Both the position numbers and the translations under genes were made by a program. The notes under the pieces were generated by a model. The model worked only from the letters and a program-made list of their open reading frames with translations. It did no database searches and was not told the DNA's origin. Shown here piece after piece: positions 44,009 through 53,519 of a stretch of 64,000 nucleotides of DNA (its first letter is position 1; every line of letters starts with the position of its first letter). The DNA comes from Methylobacillus flagellatus (GTDB lineage Bacteria; Pseudomonadota; Gammaproteobacteria; Burkholderiales; Methylophilaceae). The DNA is taken from positions 62,001 through 126,000 of the forward strand of contig NZ_SCOU01000004.1 of the NCBI RefSeq assembly GCF_005502435.1, written 5' to 3'.

Positions 44009-45084
44009 GTCGCCATGTGATCGTGGTCGGCGGCGGCATCGTCGGCTGCCAGACCGCACTGGCGCTGGTGGAACGCGGCTGTCGTGTGACCATCGTGGAG
44101 CGCAATCAGATCGCCAGCCAGACCTCGGGTGAATCGTCCTGGGCGGGGGCCGGTATCCTGTTCGGTCTGCTGCCCTGGTTCTACGCCGAGGCTGTGAACC
44201 AGCTGACCTTGCGCGGGGCGGCCCTGTATGCGCCTTTGTGCCAGCGTCTCGCGGATCAGACCGGCATCGACCCCGAATACACAGCCAACGGCATGCTGCT
44301 ACTACCGCCCTACGATCTGCATACCGCTACGCACTGGTGCAGCACACATGGTCTCAGTGCCACCCAGCTGCCTACGCCAGCGCAGCTGGGTGGTGAGGGC
44401 ATGGCCTTGCATCTGCCTCGTGTGGCACAGGTGCGCCCGCCGCAGTTGCTGCAGGCGCTGCGGGCATTGTTGCAGCAACTGGGCGTCAGCTTCATCGAGC
44501 ATACCGCCTTGCAGCCCTTGCCGCAGATCGACCGCCTGCAGGCCTGGCAGACCACTGCCGGCGACTGGCTGGAAGCGGATCAGTTCGTGGTCACCTCCGG
44601 GGCCTGGAGTTTCGACCTGCTGAGCGCCAACGCCAGCCAGCTCGACATCAAGCCCATGCGTGGCCAGATCCTGCTCTACCAGCAGCCTGCACAGCCGCTG
44701 CAGCATATCGTCTACCGTGACGGCTTCTATCTGGTGCCGCGCCGTGATGGCGTGTTGCTGGCCGGGAGTACGCTGGAAGATGTGGGCTTTGACGCAGGCG
44801 TCACGCAGGAGGTACGCGACAGCCTGATCGCCAAGGCCGAGCACATCTACCCCGCATTACGGCAGATGCCGGTGCTCAAGCACTGGAGTGGTTTGCGGCC
44901 GGGCACGCCCAATAATCTGCCCACAATTTCTGCGCACCCCGCGATCGAAAACCTCTACCTCAATACCGGCCATTTCCGTTATGGCCTGACTATGGCACCG
45001 TGCAGTGCAGCGCTGGTGGCCGACCTGATCTGTGGCGCGCCGCCTAGCATGGACATGCAGCCGTTCACGCTGCAAGCGGCTTAG
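44005..45084 (+). CDS. thiO: Glycine oxidase ThiO-type FAD oxidoreductase
   Basis: 359 residues. N-terminal Rossmann loop VVGGGIVGCQTAL, GE.S..GAGIL..L following, SGAW, and near the C terminus HWSGLRPGTPNNLPTI and NTGHFRYGLTMAP, as in DAO-family glycine oxidases that supply the iminoglycine for thiazole synthesis. No other thiamin gene is nearby, so the role may differ. It overlaps the antiporter gene (ATGA). Confidence 0.88.
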   Translation: MSRHVIVVGGGIVGCQTALALVERGCRVTIVERNQIASQTSGESSWAGAGILFGLLPWFYAEAVNQLTLRGAALYAPLCQRLADQTGIDPEYTANGMLLLPPYDLHTATHWCSTHGLSATQLPTPAQLGGEGMALHLPRVAQVRPPQLLQALRALLQQLGVSFIEHTALQPLPQIDRLQAWQTTAGDWLEADQFVVTSGAWSFDLLSANASQLDIKPMRGQILLYQQPAQPLQHIVYRDGFYLVPRRDGVLLAGSTLEDVGFDAGVTQEVRDSLIAKAEHIYPALRQMPVLKHWSGLRPGTPNNLPTISAHPAIENLYLNTGHFRYGLTMAPCSAALVADLICGAPPSMDMQPFTLQAA

Positions 45085-45106
45085 TTAGCGCGGCCCATTC
45101 AACACA

Positions 45107-45586
45107 TCACGCGGCTGATTTCCAGTGCCCGGATTTGCCGCCCTGCTTCTCCAGCAGGCGGATGTCGCTGATGGTCATGCCGCGGTCCACGGCTTTGCAC
45201 ATGTCGTAGATGGTCAGCAGTGCGATGCTGGTGGCGGTCAGTGCTTCCATCTCCACACCGGTGCGGCCCACGGTTTCAGCGGTCACCGTGCACTGTATGC
45301 TGTGTGCGGGCTGGTCGATATCGAAGGCCACGCTCACCTTGTGCAGGCTGATAGGGTGGCAGAGCGGGATCAGTTCGGCGGTGCGCTTGGAGCCCTGGAT
45401 GGCGGCGATACGTGCCACGCCCAGCACATCGCCTTTTTTTGCGTCGCCGCTGACGATCAGTGCCAGCGTGTCCGGCAGCATGCGGATGCGGCCACTGGCC
45501 ACCGCGATGCGGCGGGTGTCGTTCTTGTTGCCTACGTCGACCATGTGGGCCTGGCCGCTGGCGTCGAAATGGGTGAGAGTGCTCAT
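45107..45586 (-). CDS. moaC: Cyclic pyranopterin monophosphate synthase MoaC
   Basis: 159 residues from ATG 45586 with AAGGAC ahead. [23 protein letters not shown] at the start, LIPLCHPI (active site), [25 protein letters not shown] and the C-terminal GGKSG. It performs the second half of the first step of molybdopterin synthesis. The longer upstream open frame to 45712 is not conserved. Convergent with thiO and divergent from the M48 peptidase. Confidence 0.96.
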   Translation of the reverse strand: MSTLTHFDASGQAHMVDVGNKNDTRRIAVASGRIRMLPDTLALIVSGDAKKGDVLGVARIAAIQGSKRTAELIPLCHPISLHKVSVAFDIDQPAHSIQCTVTAETVGRTGVEMEALTATSIALLTIYDMCKAVDRGMTISDIRLLEKQGGKSGHWKSAA

Positions 45587-45792
45587 GCTGTCCTTGTCCT
45601 GATGGCTGGCCGAACGCTGGGTCCAGGTGCTGGCCAGATTACTGTTTGCGCTATTGAACCTGCTGGCGACGCCGCTCACGTATTTACTGGCAGATCCACT
45701 GGCAGCACACACTGCCGGGGCCAGGTAGTAAACTTCGGTTTCGCTTCTGCGCGCAGATGAACTTGATGCTCAACCCCGTTATCATAGCAATG

Positions 45793-47253
45793 ATGAAGAC
45801 GACGCACGCGACTCTCTCGGCGATTCTGCTGTCCTTGCTGCTCCCCCTGCTGCTGGCCACTCCGGTGATGGCCGATGACTTGCCCGATCTTGGCGATTCC
45901 TCGGCCGAAGCCTTGTCGCCGCAGGACGAGCAACGCATCGCCGACCAGATCATGCGCGAAGTGTCCGTCAGCGACCAGGTGGTGCAGGACCCGGAGATCG
46001 CCGACTATGTGCAGAGCATGGGTTACAAGCTGGTGGCGGTGGGGCCGGACAAGCGTCAGCAGTTCCAGTTCTTTGTGGTGCGCGCCAATTCCATCAACGC
46101 TTTTGCCATGCCGGGCGGGGTGATCGGCATCCACACCGGCCTGATCGTGGCGGCAGGTAGCGAGTCGGAAGTGGCCAGCGTGATGGGCCACGAGATCGCC
46201 CACGTCACCCAGCGCCACCTGGCGCGGGCCATGGCACGCCAGAAGCAGGACAGCATCATCACGCTGGCGGCGATGGCGCTGGCCTTGCTGGCTTCGCAGG
46301 GTAGCCCGCAGTTGGCGGGCGGCGCCATCCAGGCGGTAGGGGCCAGCTCCATCCAGAAGCAGCTGGATTACACGCGCGAACATGAACGTGAAGCCGACCG
46401 CGTCGGCCTGCAGATCATGGAAGCGGCGGGTTACGACGTGCGTGCGGCCCCCGTGTTCTTCGAGACCTTGCAGCGCGGTTCGCGTTTCCTGGAAGGCAGT
46501 GCGCCTTCCTTCCTGCGTACCCATCCGCTCACTTCGGAGCGTATCTCGGATGTGCGCGGGCGTGCGGACCAGATGCCCTACAAGCAAGTGGTCAGTACTA
46601 CCGAATTCCATTATGTGCGTGCCAAGCTGCTGGCCGCTGTGGGTAGCGTGAAGCAGGCTGAAGATCTGTTCAGAAGCAATATCGAAGAAAAGCGTTACAG
46701 CGATGAAGCTTCGCAGCATTACGGTCTGGCGCAGGTGCTGCTACGCAAGAGTGACAGCAGTGGCGCGTCGACCGAGCTGGCCTGGCTGCGCAAGAACGCT
46801 GCCCCGCATCCCATGATAGAAACGCTGGCGGCCGACATCGAAATGGCCAGACGCAATGTCGAAGGTGCGGCCCGTCAGTATCAGGCGGCATTGACGCGCT
46901 ACCCGGATAATCGTGCGCTGGTCTACGGCTATGCCAATTACCTGCTGTCCACACGGCAGAGCGACAAGCTGATCAAGTTCGTGCAGGAAAAGCAGCCCCA
47001 GTTCCCTAACGACCCGTATCTGTACGAGGTGTTGTCCAAGGCGTATACAGCAAAGGGCAAGAACATGTTGCGCCACCAGGCGCAGGGCGAGGCCTATTAC
47101 CTGCGCTTCAATCTGGAAGCGGCGATCGAACAGATGCAGCTCGCCGCCAAGGCGGCAGATGGCGATTTTTACCAGCAATCCATCGTGGAAGCACGCCTCA
47201 GGCAGCTGCGACAGAAGCTGTCTGAGCCGAAAAAGCGTGGTTTCTTCAACTGA
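45793..47253 (+). CDS. M48 family periplasmic metalloprotease, BepA-like with TPR region
   Basis: About 486 residues. Signal peptide (MKTTHATLSAILLSLLLPLLLATPVMA); M48 catalytic motif MGHEIAHVTQRH with the third ligand in EREADRVG; then TPR-like helical C-terminal half (about 300-480). BepA/YfgC helps or clears outer-membrane proteins. ATG 45793 is preferred because it gives a clean signal peptide; ATG 45757 is in frame. It is followed by soxYZ in the same direction. Confidence 0.92.
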   Translation: MKTTHATLSAILLSLLLPLLLATPVMADDLPDLGDSSAEALSPQDEQRIADQIMREVSVSDQVVQDPEIADYVQSMGYKLVAVGPDKRQQFQFFVVRANSINAFAMPGGVIGIHTGLIVAAGSESEVASVMGHEIAHVTQRHLARAMARQKQDSIITLAAMALALLASQGSPQLAGGAIQAVGASSIQKQLDYTREHEREADRVGLQIMEAAGYDVRAAPVFFETLQRGSRFLEGSAPSFLRTHPLTSERISDVRGRADQMPYKQVVSTTEFHYVRAKLLAAVGSVKQAEDLFRSNIEEKRYSDEASQHYGLAQVLLRKSDSSGASTELAWLRKNAAPHPMIETLAADIEMARRNVEGAARQYQAALTRYPDNRALVYGYANYLLSTRQSDKLIKFVQEKQPQFPNDPYLYEVLSKAYTAKGKNMLRHQAQGEAYYLRFNLEAAIEQMQLAAKAADGDFYQQSIVEARLRQLRQKLSEPKKRGFFN

Positions 47254-47323
47254 GCCAGCCTGTAACTGATCTATCCTTAAACTAATTTAGCCTTAAACTG
47301 ATTTAGCCTGAACGGGAAACGAG

Positions 47324-47758
47324 ATGCAACGTAGACATTTTTTGGGGATGAGTTTGGCCAGCCTGCTATTGCTGCCCTTGCAGGCGTTGGCCGCGCTGTG
47401 GAACAAGGCGGCGTTCGAGGCGGTGACGGCGCCTGCAGCACGTCAGCACCTGCAGGTGGCGAGCGAGCAGCCCAGCAGCGAGATCGAGATCGTCGCACCG
47501 GATTTCGCCGAGAACGGCGCGGTGGTGCAGGTGGAGGTGCGTAGCCGCATCGCCAATACCGAGGCTATCGCCATCCTGGTGGACAAGAACCCGACGCCGC
47601 TGATCGCCAATTTCATGTTCAGCAACGGCGCAGATCCGTATGTGGTGACGCGCATCAAGATGGCGGAAAGCGCGGAGCTGCAGGTCATCGTCAAGGCGGG
47701 CGAGCACTATTTCACTGCCAGCAAACAGGTGCAAGTCTCACTCGGTGGCTGCGGTTAG
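47324..47758 (+). CDS. soxY: Sulfur carrier protein SoxY, truncated GGCG C terminus
   Basis: 144 residues with a twin-arginine signal (RRHFLGM) and the SoxY beta sandwich (SSEIEIVAPDFAENGAVVQVEVRS). The carrier cysteine is at the C terminus, but the tail reads SLGGCG and stops, one glycine short of the usual GGCGG. No soxA, soxX, soxB or soxCD is visible, so this is a free-standing soxYZ pair. Its role in sulfur metabolism is uncertain. soxZ follows after 9 bases. Confidence 0.9.
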   Translation: MQRRHFLGMSLASLLLLPLQALAALWNKAAFEAVTAPAARQHLQVASEQPSSEIEIVAPDFAENGAVVQVEVRSRIANTEAIAILVDKNPTPLIANFMFSNGADPYVVTRIKMAESAELQVIVKAGEHYFTASKQVQVSLGGCG

Positions 47759-47767
47759 GAGCGGGCG

Positions 47768-48085
47768 ATGAATGACAACATCAAGATGCGTGCCCTGCTC
47801 AAGGGCGAGATCACCGAGGTCAAGGTACTGATCGGGCACCCCATGGAGACCGGCAGACGCAAGAATGATCTGGAGGAGGTGGTGCCTGCTCATTTCATCC
47901 AGCTACTGACCGCCAGCCTGAATGGCAAACCCGTGCTGGAAGCACAGTGGGGTACCGGTATTTCCAAGAACCCTTACCTGACGTTTCATCTGCGCGGTGC
48001 CAAGGTGGGCGACCTGATCAAGGTGGTCTGGCACGACAACAAAGGCCAGACCGGCAATGGCGAGGCTAGCGTGAGCGCGGGCTGA
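47768..48085 (+). CDS. soxZ: Sulfur-oxidation protein SoxZ
   Basis: 105 residues, the SoxZ fold: MRALLKGEITEVKVLIGHPMETG, RKNDLEEVVPAHFI, and WGTGISKNPYLTFHL. It forms the heterodimer with SoxY. GGAGCGGGCG before the ATG serves as ribosome site. The genes downstream are on the other strand. Confidence 0.93.
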   Translation: MNDNIKMRALLKGEITEVKVLIGHPMETGRRKNDLEEVVPAHFIQLLTASLNGKPVLEAQWGTGISKNPYLTFHLRGAKVGDLIKVVWHDNKGQTGNGEASVSAG

Positions 48086-48117
48086 CCCGGCCTTGCAGGG
48101 TTTTACTCAATGCTCAG

Positions 48118-49776
48118 TCAGGGCTTTAGTGTCAGCGGCGTGCCGCTGAGGCTGAGCGCCACCGCTTCCGCGATGCGGATGCCATCCACGGCGGCAGACA
48201 GGATGCCGCCCGCATAGCCAGCGCCTTCTCCAGCCGGGAACAAGCCCTTGGTATTCAGGCTTTGCAGGTCGTCGTCGTTACGCTTGATGCGGATCGGTGA
48301 CGAGGTGCGCGTCTCCACGCCAGTGAGCAGGCCGTCCGGCAGGTCAAAGCCCTTGATCTGGCGGGCGAACGCCGGCAAGGCTTCACGGATGGCGCTGATG
48401 GCGAACTCCGGTAGCGAGGTGGCCAGGTCGGTCAGGTGCACCCCCGGTGTATACGAAGGCTGCACGCTGCCAAAGGCGGTGGAAGACCGCGCGGCGATGA
48501 AGTCGCCGATCAGCTGGCCGGGCGCCTGGTAATTGCGGCCGCCCAGTTCATAAGCGCGCGATTCCCACTGGCGCTGATAGGCGATGCCCGCCAGCGGGTG
48601 ACCAGGATAATCCTGTTCCGGTGTGATGCCGACCACGATGCCGGCGTTGGCATTGCGTTCATTGCGTGAATACTGGCTCATGCCGTTGGTGACCACTCGC
48701 TCCGGCTCCGAAGCCGCCGCCACCACCGTACCGCCCGGACACATGCAGAAGCTGTACACCGAACGGCCATTGCTGGCATGGTGCACCAGCTTGTAATCTG
48801 CCGCGCCCAGCACCGGATGCTGGGCGAACGGGCCGTGCCGGCTGGCATCGATCAGCGATTGCGGGTGTTCGATACGGAAACCGACCGAAAACGGTTTGGC
48901 TTCCACGTAGATGCCGCGTTGATGGATCATCTCGAAGGTGTCGCGCGCACTGTGGCCCACGGCCAGCACCAGATGCTGGGTGGGGATGCGTTCGCCAGTG
49001 GCCAGTACCACCGCCTGCACCTGCCCCTTGCCATGCTGCTGCTCGATCTCGATGTCATCCACGCGGCTGCCGAAACGGATCTCGCCGCCCAGCGCGATGA
49101 TGGTTTCGCGCATCCTTTCTATCATGCCGACCAGACGGAAGGTGCCGATATGCGGCTTGCTGACGTAGAGGATCTCTTCCGGCGCACCGGCCTTGACGAA
49201 CTCCTGCAGCACCTTGCGGCCGTAATGCTTGGGGTCCTTGATCTGGCTGTACAGCTTGCCGTCGGAAAAGGTGCCGGCGCCGCCTTCACCGAACTGCACA
49301 TTGGATTCCGGATTGAGCACGCTTTTGCGCCACAGGCCCCAGGTGTCCTTGGTGCGTTCACGCACGGCCTTGCCGCGCTCCAGCACCAGCGGCTTGAAGC
49401 CGGACTGGGCCAGCACCAGCGCCGTGAACAGACCGGCCGGGCCGAAGCCGATGATGACCGGGCGTGCCTGTGTGCTGTCGGTAGCGGCCTGTGCCACGAA
49501 TTTGTAGCTGGTGTCCGGCGTGAGGTTGACGTGCGCGTCCTTGCTGAACCTGGCCAGGATGCGCTTTTCGTCGCGCACGGTGATGTCCACCGTGTAGATG
49601 AGCAGGATGGCATGCGATTTACGTGCGTCCACGCCACGCCGGAAGATGCTGAAACTGAGCAGTTCATCCGGCGGGATAGCCAGCTTTTTGAGGATGGCCG
49701 CTTCGATCTCGGCATGGCTGGCCCCGTCGGGGTTGGCGTGCGTCAGCGGTAGTTTGATTTCGGTCAGTCTTAACAT
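48118..49776 (-). CDS. NAD(P)/FAD-dependent oxidoreductase (COG2509 type)
   Basis: 552 residues. An N-terminal ferredoxin-like region (about 1-95: LSFSIFRRGVDARKSHAILLIYTVDI) is followed by the FAD Rossmann motif VIIGFGPAGLFTALVLAQ, FGEGGAGTFSDGKLY, and a C-terminal FPAGEGAGYAGGILSAAVDG typical of this uncharacterised flavoprotein family. Substrate unknown. It ends the hda-side cluster; hda is 9 bases upstream, same strand. Confidence 0.88.
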   Translation of the reverse strand: MLRLTEIKLPLTHANPDGASHAEIEAAILKKLAIPPDELLSFSIFRRGVDARKSHAILLIYTVDITVRDEKRILARFSKDAHVNLTPDTSYKFVAQAATDSTQARPVIIGFGPAGLFTALVLAQSGFKPLVLERGKAVRERTKDTWGLWRKSVLNPESNVQFGEGGAGTFSDGKLYSQIKDPKHYGRKVLQEFVKAGAPEEILYVSKPHIGTFRLVGMIERMRETIIALGGEIRFGSRVDDIEIEQQHGKGQVQAVVLATGERIPTQHLVLAVGHSARDTFEMIHQRGIYVEAKPFSVGFRIEHPQSLIDASRHGPFAQHPVLGAADYKLVHHASNGRSVYSFCMCPGGTVVAAASEPERVVTNGMSQYSRNERNANAGIVVGITPEQDYPGHPLAGIAYQRQWESRAYELGGRNYQAPGQLIGDFIAARSSTAFGSVQPSYTPGVHLTDLATSLPEFAISAIREALPAFARQIKGFDLPDGLLTGVETRTSSPIRIKRNDDDLQSLNTKGLFPAGEGAGYAGGILSAAVDGIRIAEAVALSLSGTPLTLKP

Positions 49777-49785
49777 CAGGGTTCG

Positions 49786-50409
49786 TTATACATTCAATGG
49801 AAATTGCAGCAGCTTGCGCAGCAGCGGCACGGTGACAGGCTTTTGTTCGGTCAGCGACCATTCGTCCAGCGCATCCAGCGTGGCCATCAGCGTGGGCAGG
49901 TCACGGCGCAGATGGCGCAGGCAGTAATCGACGACCTCATCGGGCAGGCGCATGCCACGCGCTTGTGCGTGCGATTTCAGTGCCAGTGCCTTTTCGGCAT
50001 CGCTGAGCGGTTGCAACTGGTAGACCAGGCCCCAGGCCAGCCGTGTGGCGAGGTCGTCACGCAAGTTCATGTGGGTGGGCGCGGCCGTGCCACAGGCGAT
50101 CAGCAGGCCACCGTTCTCGCGTTGCTGGTTGTATAGGTCGAATAGCCGGATCTGCGCGGCCTCATCCAGCCTGTGTACATCATCGGCACATACCAGATGC
50201 AGGCCCAAGGCTAGCGCGCGGCTGGCGCAGGCCTGCAACAGGTGCGATTTTCCGCTGCCGCTGTCGCCCCACAGGTAGACCGCATGCACGGCGCTGTCAC
50301 CTGCCAGGACTTGTTGCAGGCTATGCAGCACCTCGCTGTTACGACCGGCGACGAAATTCTCCAGCGTGGGCGGTGAGGCCGGCTGGATATCCAGCAATAA
50401 TTGTTTCAT
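49786..50409 (-). CDS. hda: DnaA regulatory inactivator Hda
   Basis: 207 residues, short AAA+ of the DnaA type. N-terminal clamp-binding motif QLLLDI, Walker A LWGDSGSGKSHLLQA, Walker B-like LVCADDVHRL, arginine region RDDLATRLAWGLVYQL. It promotes hydrolysis of ATP bound to DnaA after replication starts. It follows the AI-2E permease gene at 34 bases on the same strand. Confidence 0.93.
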   Translation of the reverse strand: MKQLLLDIQPASPPTLENFVAGRNSEVLHSLQQVLAGDSAVHAVYLWGDSGSGKSHLLQACASRALALGLHLVCADDVHRLDEAAQIRLFDLYNQQRENGGLLIACGTAAPTHMNLRDDLATRLAWGLVYQLQPLSDAEKALALKSHAQARGMRLPDEVVDYCLRHLRRDLPTLMATLDALDEWSLTEQKPVTVPLLRKLLQFPLNV

Positions 50410-50443
50410 GGGAAAACGGCTAGGTTATCGAAGTCCAAGCCGA

Positions 50444-51529
50444 TCAAGGCTGTTTAAGGTAAGTGTCACTGGCCAGATAACTATGCTTGGCATGACGCAG
50501 ACCCACGGCGATGGCAGCGCTGACTGGCAAGGCTAGCAGGATGCCACTGAAGCCGAACAGCTCGCCACCAGCCAGCAGCGCAAAGATCACCGCCACCGGG
50601 TGCAGGCCGATGCGGTCACCGACCAGCCAGGGCGTGAGCAGCATGCCTTCCAGCAGTTGAGCCACACCAAACACCAGCAATACCGGGATCACCTCGGCCA
50701 GGCTGGAGAACTGCAAGGCCGCTGCCAGCACGGCCAGCGACAGGCCGATGGCCACGCCCAGATAAGGCACGAAACCGAGCAGGCCGGCGATCAGCGCCAC
50801 CGGCAAGGCCAGTTCCAGCCCCACTGCCCACAGCGCGATGGCATAGAACAGGCTCATCATCACCATCACCGACAGTTGCCCGCGCAGGAATTCGGCCAGC
50901 ACCAGATCGATCTCGTGGGCGATGATGTTGGTCTTGCCTACCCAGCGGCGCGGCAGCAGGTGGGCGATGCGGCCAATCAGGCCGTGCCAGTCACGCAGCA
51001 GATAGAACAGCACCACAGGTACCAGCGCCAGGTTGACCAGCCAGCCGATGATGGCCATGCCATGCGTGCTGACGGTGGCCAGCACCTTGCCGACCACGCC
51101 ACTGGCGCTTTGCCAGTGCTCGGTCAGGATCTCCTGGATCTGCGCTACATTGATGTCCAGTGCGATGCCGAAATACTGCATCAGCAGCGGCTCCAGGTGG
51201 TCACGCGCTGCACTGATGTAGTTGGGCAGGCGCTGTATCACTACCAGCAGTTCGCGTTGCAGCAGCGGCACGATGACCAGCACCAGCAGGATCAGCACGC
51301 CGACCAGCAATAGCAGCACCAGCAGGGTGGCGGCGGTGCGTCCCATGCCGCGGCGGCCCAGCCGCAAGTGGCTCAGTCTATCCACCAGCGGGTTGCAGAT
51401 ATACGCCAAGATGGCCGCTACCAGGAAGGGTGCCATCACCGGCAGCAGCAGGTACATCAGCAGCATAAATGCGGCTGTGAGCACGATGATGCGGTAATCG
51501 GGCAACAGGTTTTCTCGTTTGCTGGTCAT
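50444..51529 (-). CDS. AI-2E family transporter (PerM/YdiK-like permease)
   Basis: 361 residues from ATG 51529. About eight membrane helices, with the pattern LLPVMAPFLVAAILAYICNPLVDRL at the start and GFVPYLGVAIGLSLAVLAAALQF ... EGMLLTPWLVGDRIGLHPVAVIFALLAGGELFG. Family members include the AI-2 exporter TqsA and Na+/H+ antiporter-like proteins; the substrate here is unknown. It is divergent from purM, a conserved betaproteobacterial arrangement. Confidence 0.93.
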   Translation of the reverse strand: MTSKRENLLPDYRIIVLTAAFMLLMYLLLPVMAPFLVAAILAYICNPLVDRLSHLRLGRRGMGRTAATLLVLLLLVGVLILLVLVIVPLLQRELLVVIQRLPNYISAARDHLEPLLMQYFGIALDINVAQIQEILTEHWQSASGVVGKVLATVSTHGMAIIGWLVNLALVPVVLFYLLRDWHGLIGRIAHLLPRRWVGKTNIIAHEIDLVLAEFLRGQLSVMVMMSLFYAIALWAVGLELALPVALIAGLLGFVPYLGVAIGLSLAVLAAALQFSSLAEVIPVLLVFGVAQLLEGMLLTPWLVGDRIGLHPVAVIFALLAGGELFGFSGILLALPVSAAIAVGLRHAKHSYLASDTYLKQP

Positions 51530-51551
51530 ATCGGGTAAAATTATGCCTTTA

Positions 51552-51579
51552 ATCAAGACTTTTATCTTGATGTATTTTT
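51552..51579 (+). other. Small hairpin in the purM leader
   Basis: ATCAAGA (51552-51558) and TCTTGAT (51565-51571) are a 7-bp stem followed by GTATTTTT. It is shaped like a weak terminator in the 65-base region between the divergent genes. A TATTAA sequence lies right at the purM start. Confidence 0.4.
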
Positions 51580-51594
51580 CTCGGACTATTAATT

Positions 51595-52674
51595 GTGAAA
51601 GCGAGAGCGCAGTTGAATTCTAATCATTCGGGCGGCGATGCGGCAAAAACTTCCATCAGCTATCGCGATGCAGGCGTCGATATGGAGGCCGGTGACGCAC
51701 TGGTGGAGCGCATCAAGCCGTTCGCCAAGCGCACCATGCGCCCTGAAGTCATGGGCGGTATCGGTGGTTTCGGCTCCCTGTTCGAAGTGCCCAAGAAGTA
51801 CAAGAACCCGGTGCTGGTCTCCGGTACCGACGGTGTGGGCACCAAGCTCAAGCTGGCCTTCCAGCTCGACAAGCACGACACGGTGGGTGTCGATCTGGTG
51901 GCCATGAGTGTCAACGACATTCTGGTGCAGGGTGCCGAGCCGCTGTTCTTCCTCGACTATTTCGCCTGCGGCAAGCTGGAAGTGGACACCGCAGCGGATG
52001 TCATCAAGGGCATCGCCGCAGGCTGCGAGCAGGCCGGTTGTGCGCTGGTGGGTGGTGAGACCGCCGAGATGCCGGGCATGTATCCAGCCGGTGAGTACGA
52101 CCTAGCCGGGTTTGCCGTGGGCGCGGTGGACCGTGACGCCATCATCGACGGCAGTACCATCGCGGCGGGGGACGTGGTGCTGGGCCTCGCGTCCAGTGGT
52201 GCGCATTCCAACGGCTATTCGCTGATCCGCAAGCTGATCGAGACATCCGGCATCGACTTCAATGCCGATTTCCATGGGCGTCCATTCCGCGATGTGGTGA
52301 TGGCGCCGACGCGCATCTACGTCAAGCCATTGCTCAAGCTGATGCAGGCCTTGCCGGTCAAGGGCATGGCCCACATCACCGGCGGTGGCATCACCGAGAA
52401 CGTGCCGCGGGTACTGCCGGCTGGCCTGACCGCCGAAGTCCAGCGCGACGCCTGGACCTTGCCACCGCTGTTCCAGTGGCTGCAGGCGCAAGGCAACGTG
52501 ACCAACGACGAGATGTACCGCACTTTCAATTGCGGCATCGGCATGGTGGTGATCGTGGCCGCCGAACAGGCCGACGCGGCACAAGCGCTGCTGACGGCGG
52601 AAGGCGAGCAGGTGTATCGCCTGGGCCACATCCGCGCCCAGGCCGCGGGTGAAGCCCCTACCGTGGTGGTGTGA
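51595..52674 (+). CDS. purM: Phosphoribosylformylglycinamidine cyclo-ligase
   Basis: 359 residues. [68 protein letters not shown] and [16 protein letters not shown] are the AIR synthetase signatures. GTG 51595 gives 18 residues more than TTG 51613. A TATTAA near 51587 suggests transcription could begin after the GTG, so the later start is possible. Confidence 0.96.
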   Translation: MKARAQLNSNHSGGDAAKTSISYRDAGVDMEAGDALVERIKPFAKRTMRPEVMGGIGGFGSLFEVPKKYKNPVLVSGTDGVGTKLKLAFQLDKHDTVGVDLVAMSVNDILVQGAEPLFFLDYFACGKLEVDTAADVIKGIAAGCEQAGCALVGGETAEMPGMYPAGEYDLAGFAVGAVDRDAIIDGSTIAAGDVVLGLASSGAHSNGYSLIRKLIETSGIDFNADFHGRPFRDVVMAPTRIYVKPLLKLMQALPVKGMAHITGGGITENVPRVLPAGLTAEVQRDAWTLPPLFQWLQAQGNVTNDEMYRTFNCGIGMVVIVAAEQADAAQALLTAEGEQVYRLGHIRAQAAGEAPTVVV

Positions 52675-52767
52675 CGCGCGCAGCCCGCCCATTGATGCCA
52701 ACCGATCGCCGTTGCAAACGTTATTGCTTAGTCGTTCACGTTTGTTGATCAACAACCAGGAGATGTC

Positions 52768-53463
52768 GTGTTGAAAACGCTATCAGGAATCATCGCTTTA
52801 CTGTTGTTGCTGAGCCAGCCTGCGCTGGCGGCACCCAAGCAGGTCGAGCTGGTCTACGAAGCGACACGTAATGGGCAGGCTTTCGCCACGGTCACCGAGA
52901 CCTACCGCGAGGATAAAGGCCGTTATCAGATCGAATCGGTGACCAAGGGGCTGGGCGTGTATGCGCTGATGGGTAAACGCATCCTGCGCAGCGAAGGTGA
53001 AGTCACTGCGGCCGGGCTCAAGCCCAGCCATTTTGAGTTGCATCAGGGCGACAGCGAGTCACGCTCGCTGAGCGCCGATTTTGACTGGGCAGCCAGCACG
53101 CTCAACATGAAGGTAAAGGGCAAGCCAAAGACGGCAGCATTGCAAAAGGGCGCGCAGGATCTGGCCAGCTTCAGCTATCAGTTCATGTTCGCGCCGCCCG
53201 CCGCCACGCTCAATCTGCCCGTTACCACGGGCAAAAAACTCAAGGAATACCATTACAAAGTGAATGCGCGTGATGTCGCGCTCAAGCTCGCCGCCGGGCA
53301 GTTCAGCACCGTGCATCTGGTGGAAGCCAACCCGCAGCCCGATGATGACACCAAGGAGTTCTGGCTGGCGAGCGATCAGCAGCATCTGCCGGTACGTATC
53401 CGTTTGCGCGACGAAAAAGGCGTCACCATCGAGCAAAACCTGACCAGCATCAACATCCGTTGA
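52768..53463 (+). CDS. DUF3108 exported protein
   Basis: 231 residues from GTG with AGGAG ahead. Signal peptide (GIIALLLLLSQPALA), then a beta-rich domain (VELVYEATRNGQAFATVTETYREDKGRYQIES) as in DUF3108 proteins that sit beside purM in betaproteobacteria. Function unknown. Confidence 0.88.
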   Translation: MLKTLSGIIALLLLLSQPALAAPKQVELVYEATRNGQAFATVTETYREDKGRYQIESVTKGLGVYALMGKRILRSEGEVTAAGLKPSHFELHQGDSESRSLSADFDWAASTLNMKVKGKPKTAALQKGAQDLASFSYQFMFAPPAATLNLPVTTGKKLKEYHYKVNARDVALKLAAGQFSTVHLVEANPQPDDDTKEFWLASDQQHLPVRIRLRDEKGVTIEQNLTSINIR

Positions 53464-53519
53464 CGGCGGTCCCCGCGCTGGCCTGCATCCCGGGCCAGCG
53501 TGTCATTTAGAAAGCAAGC

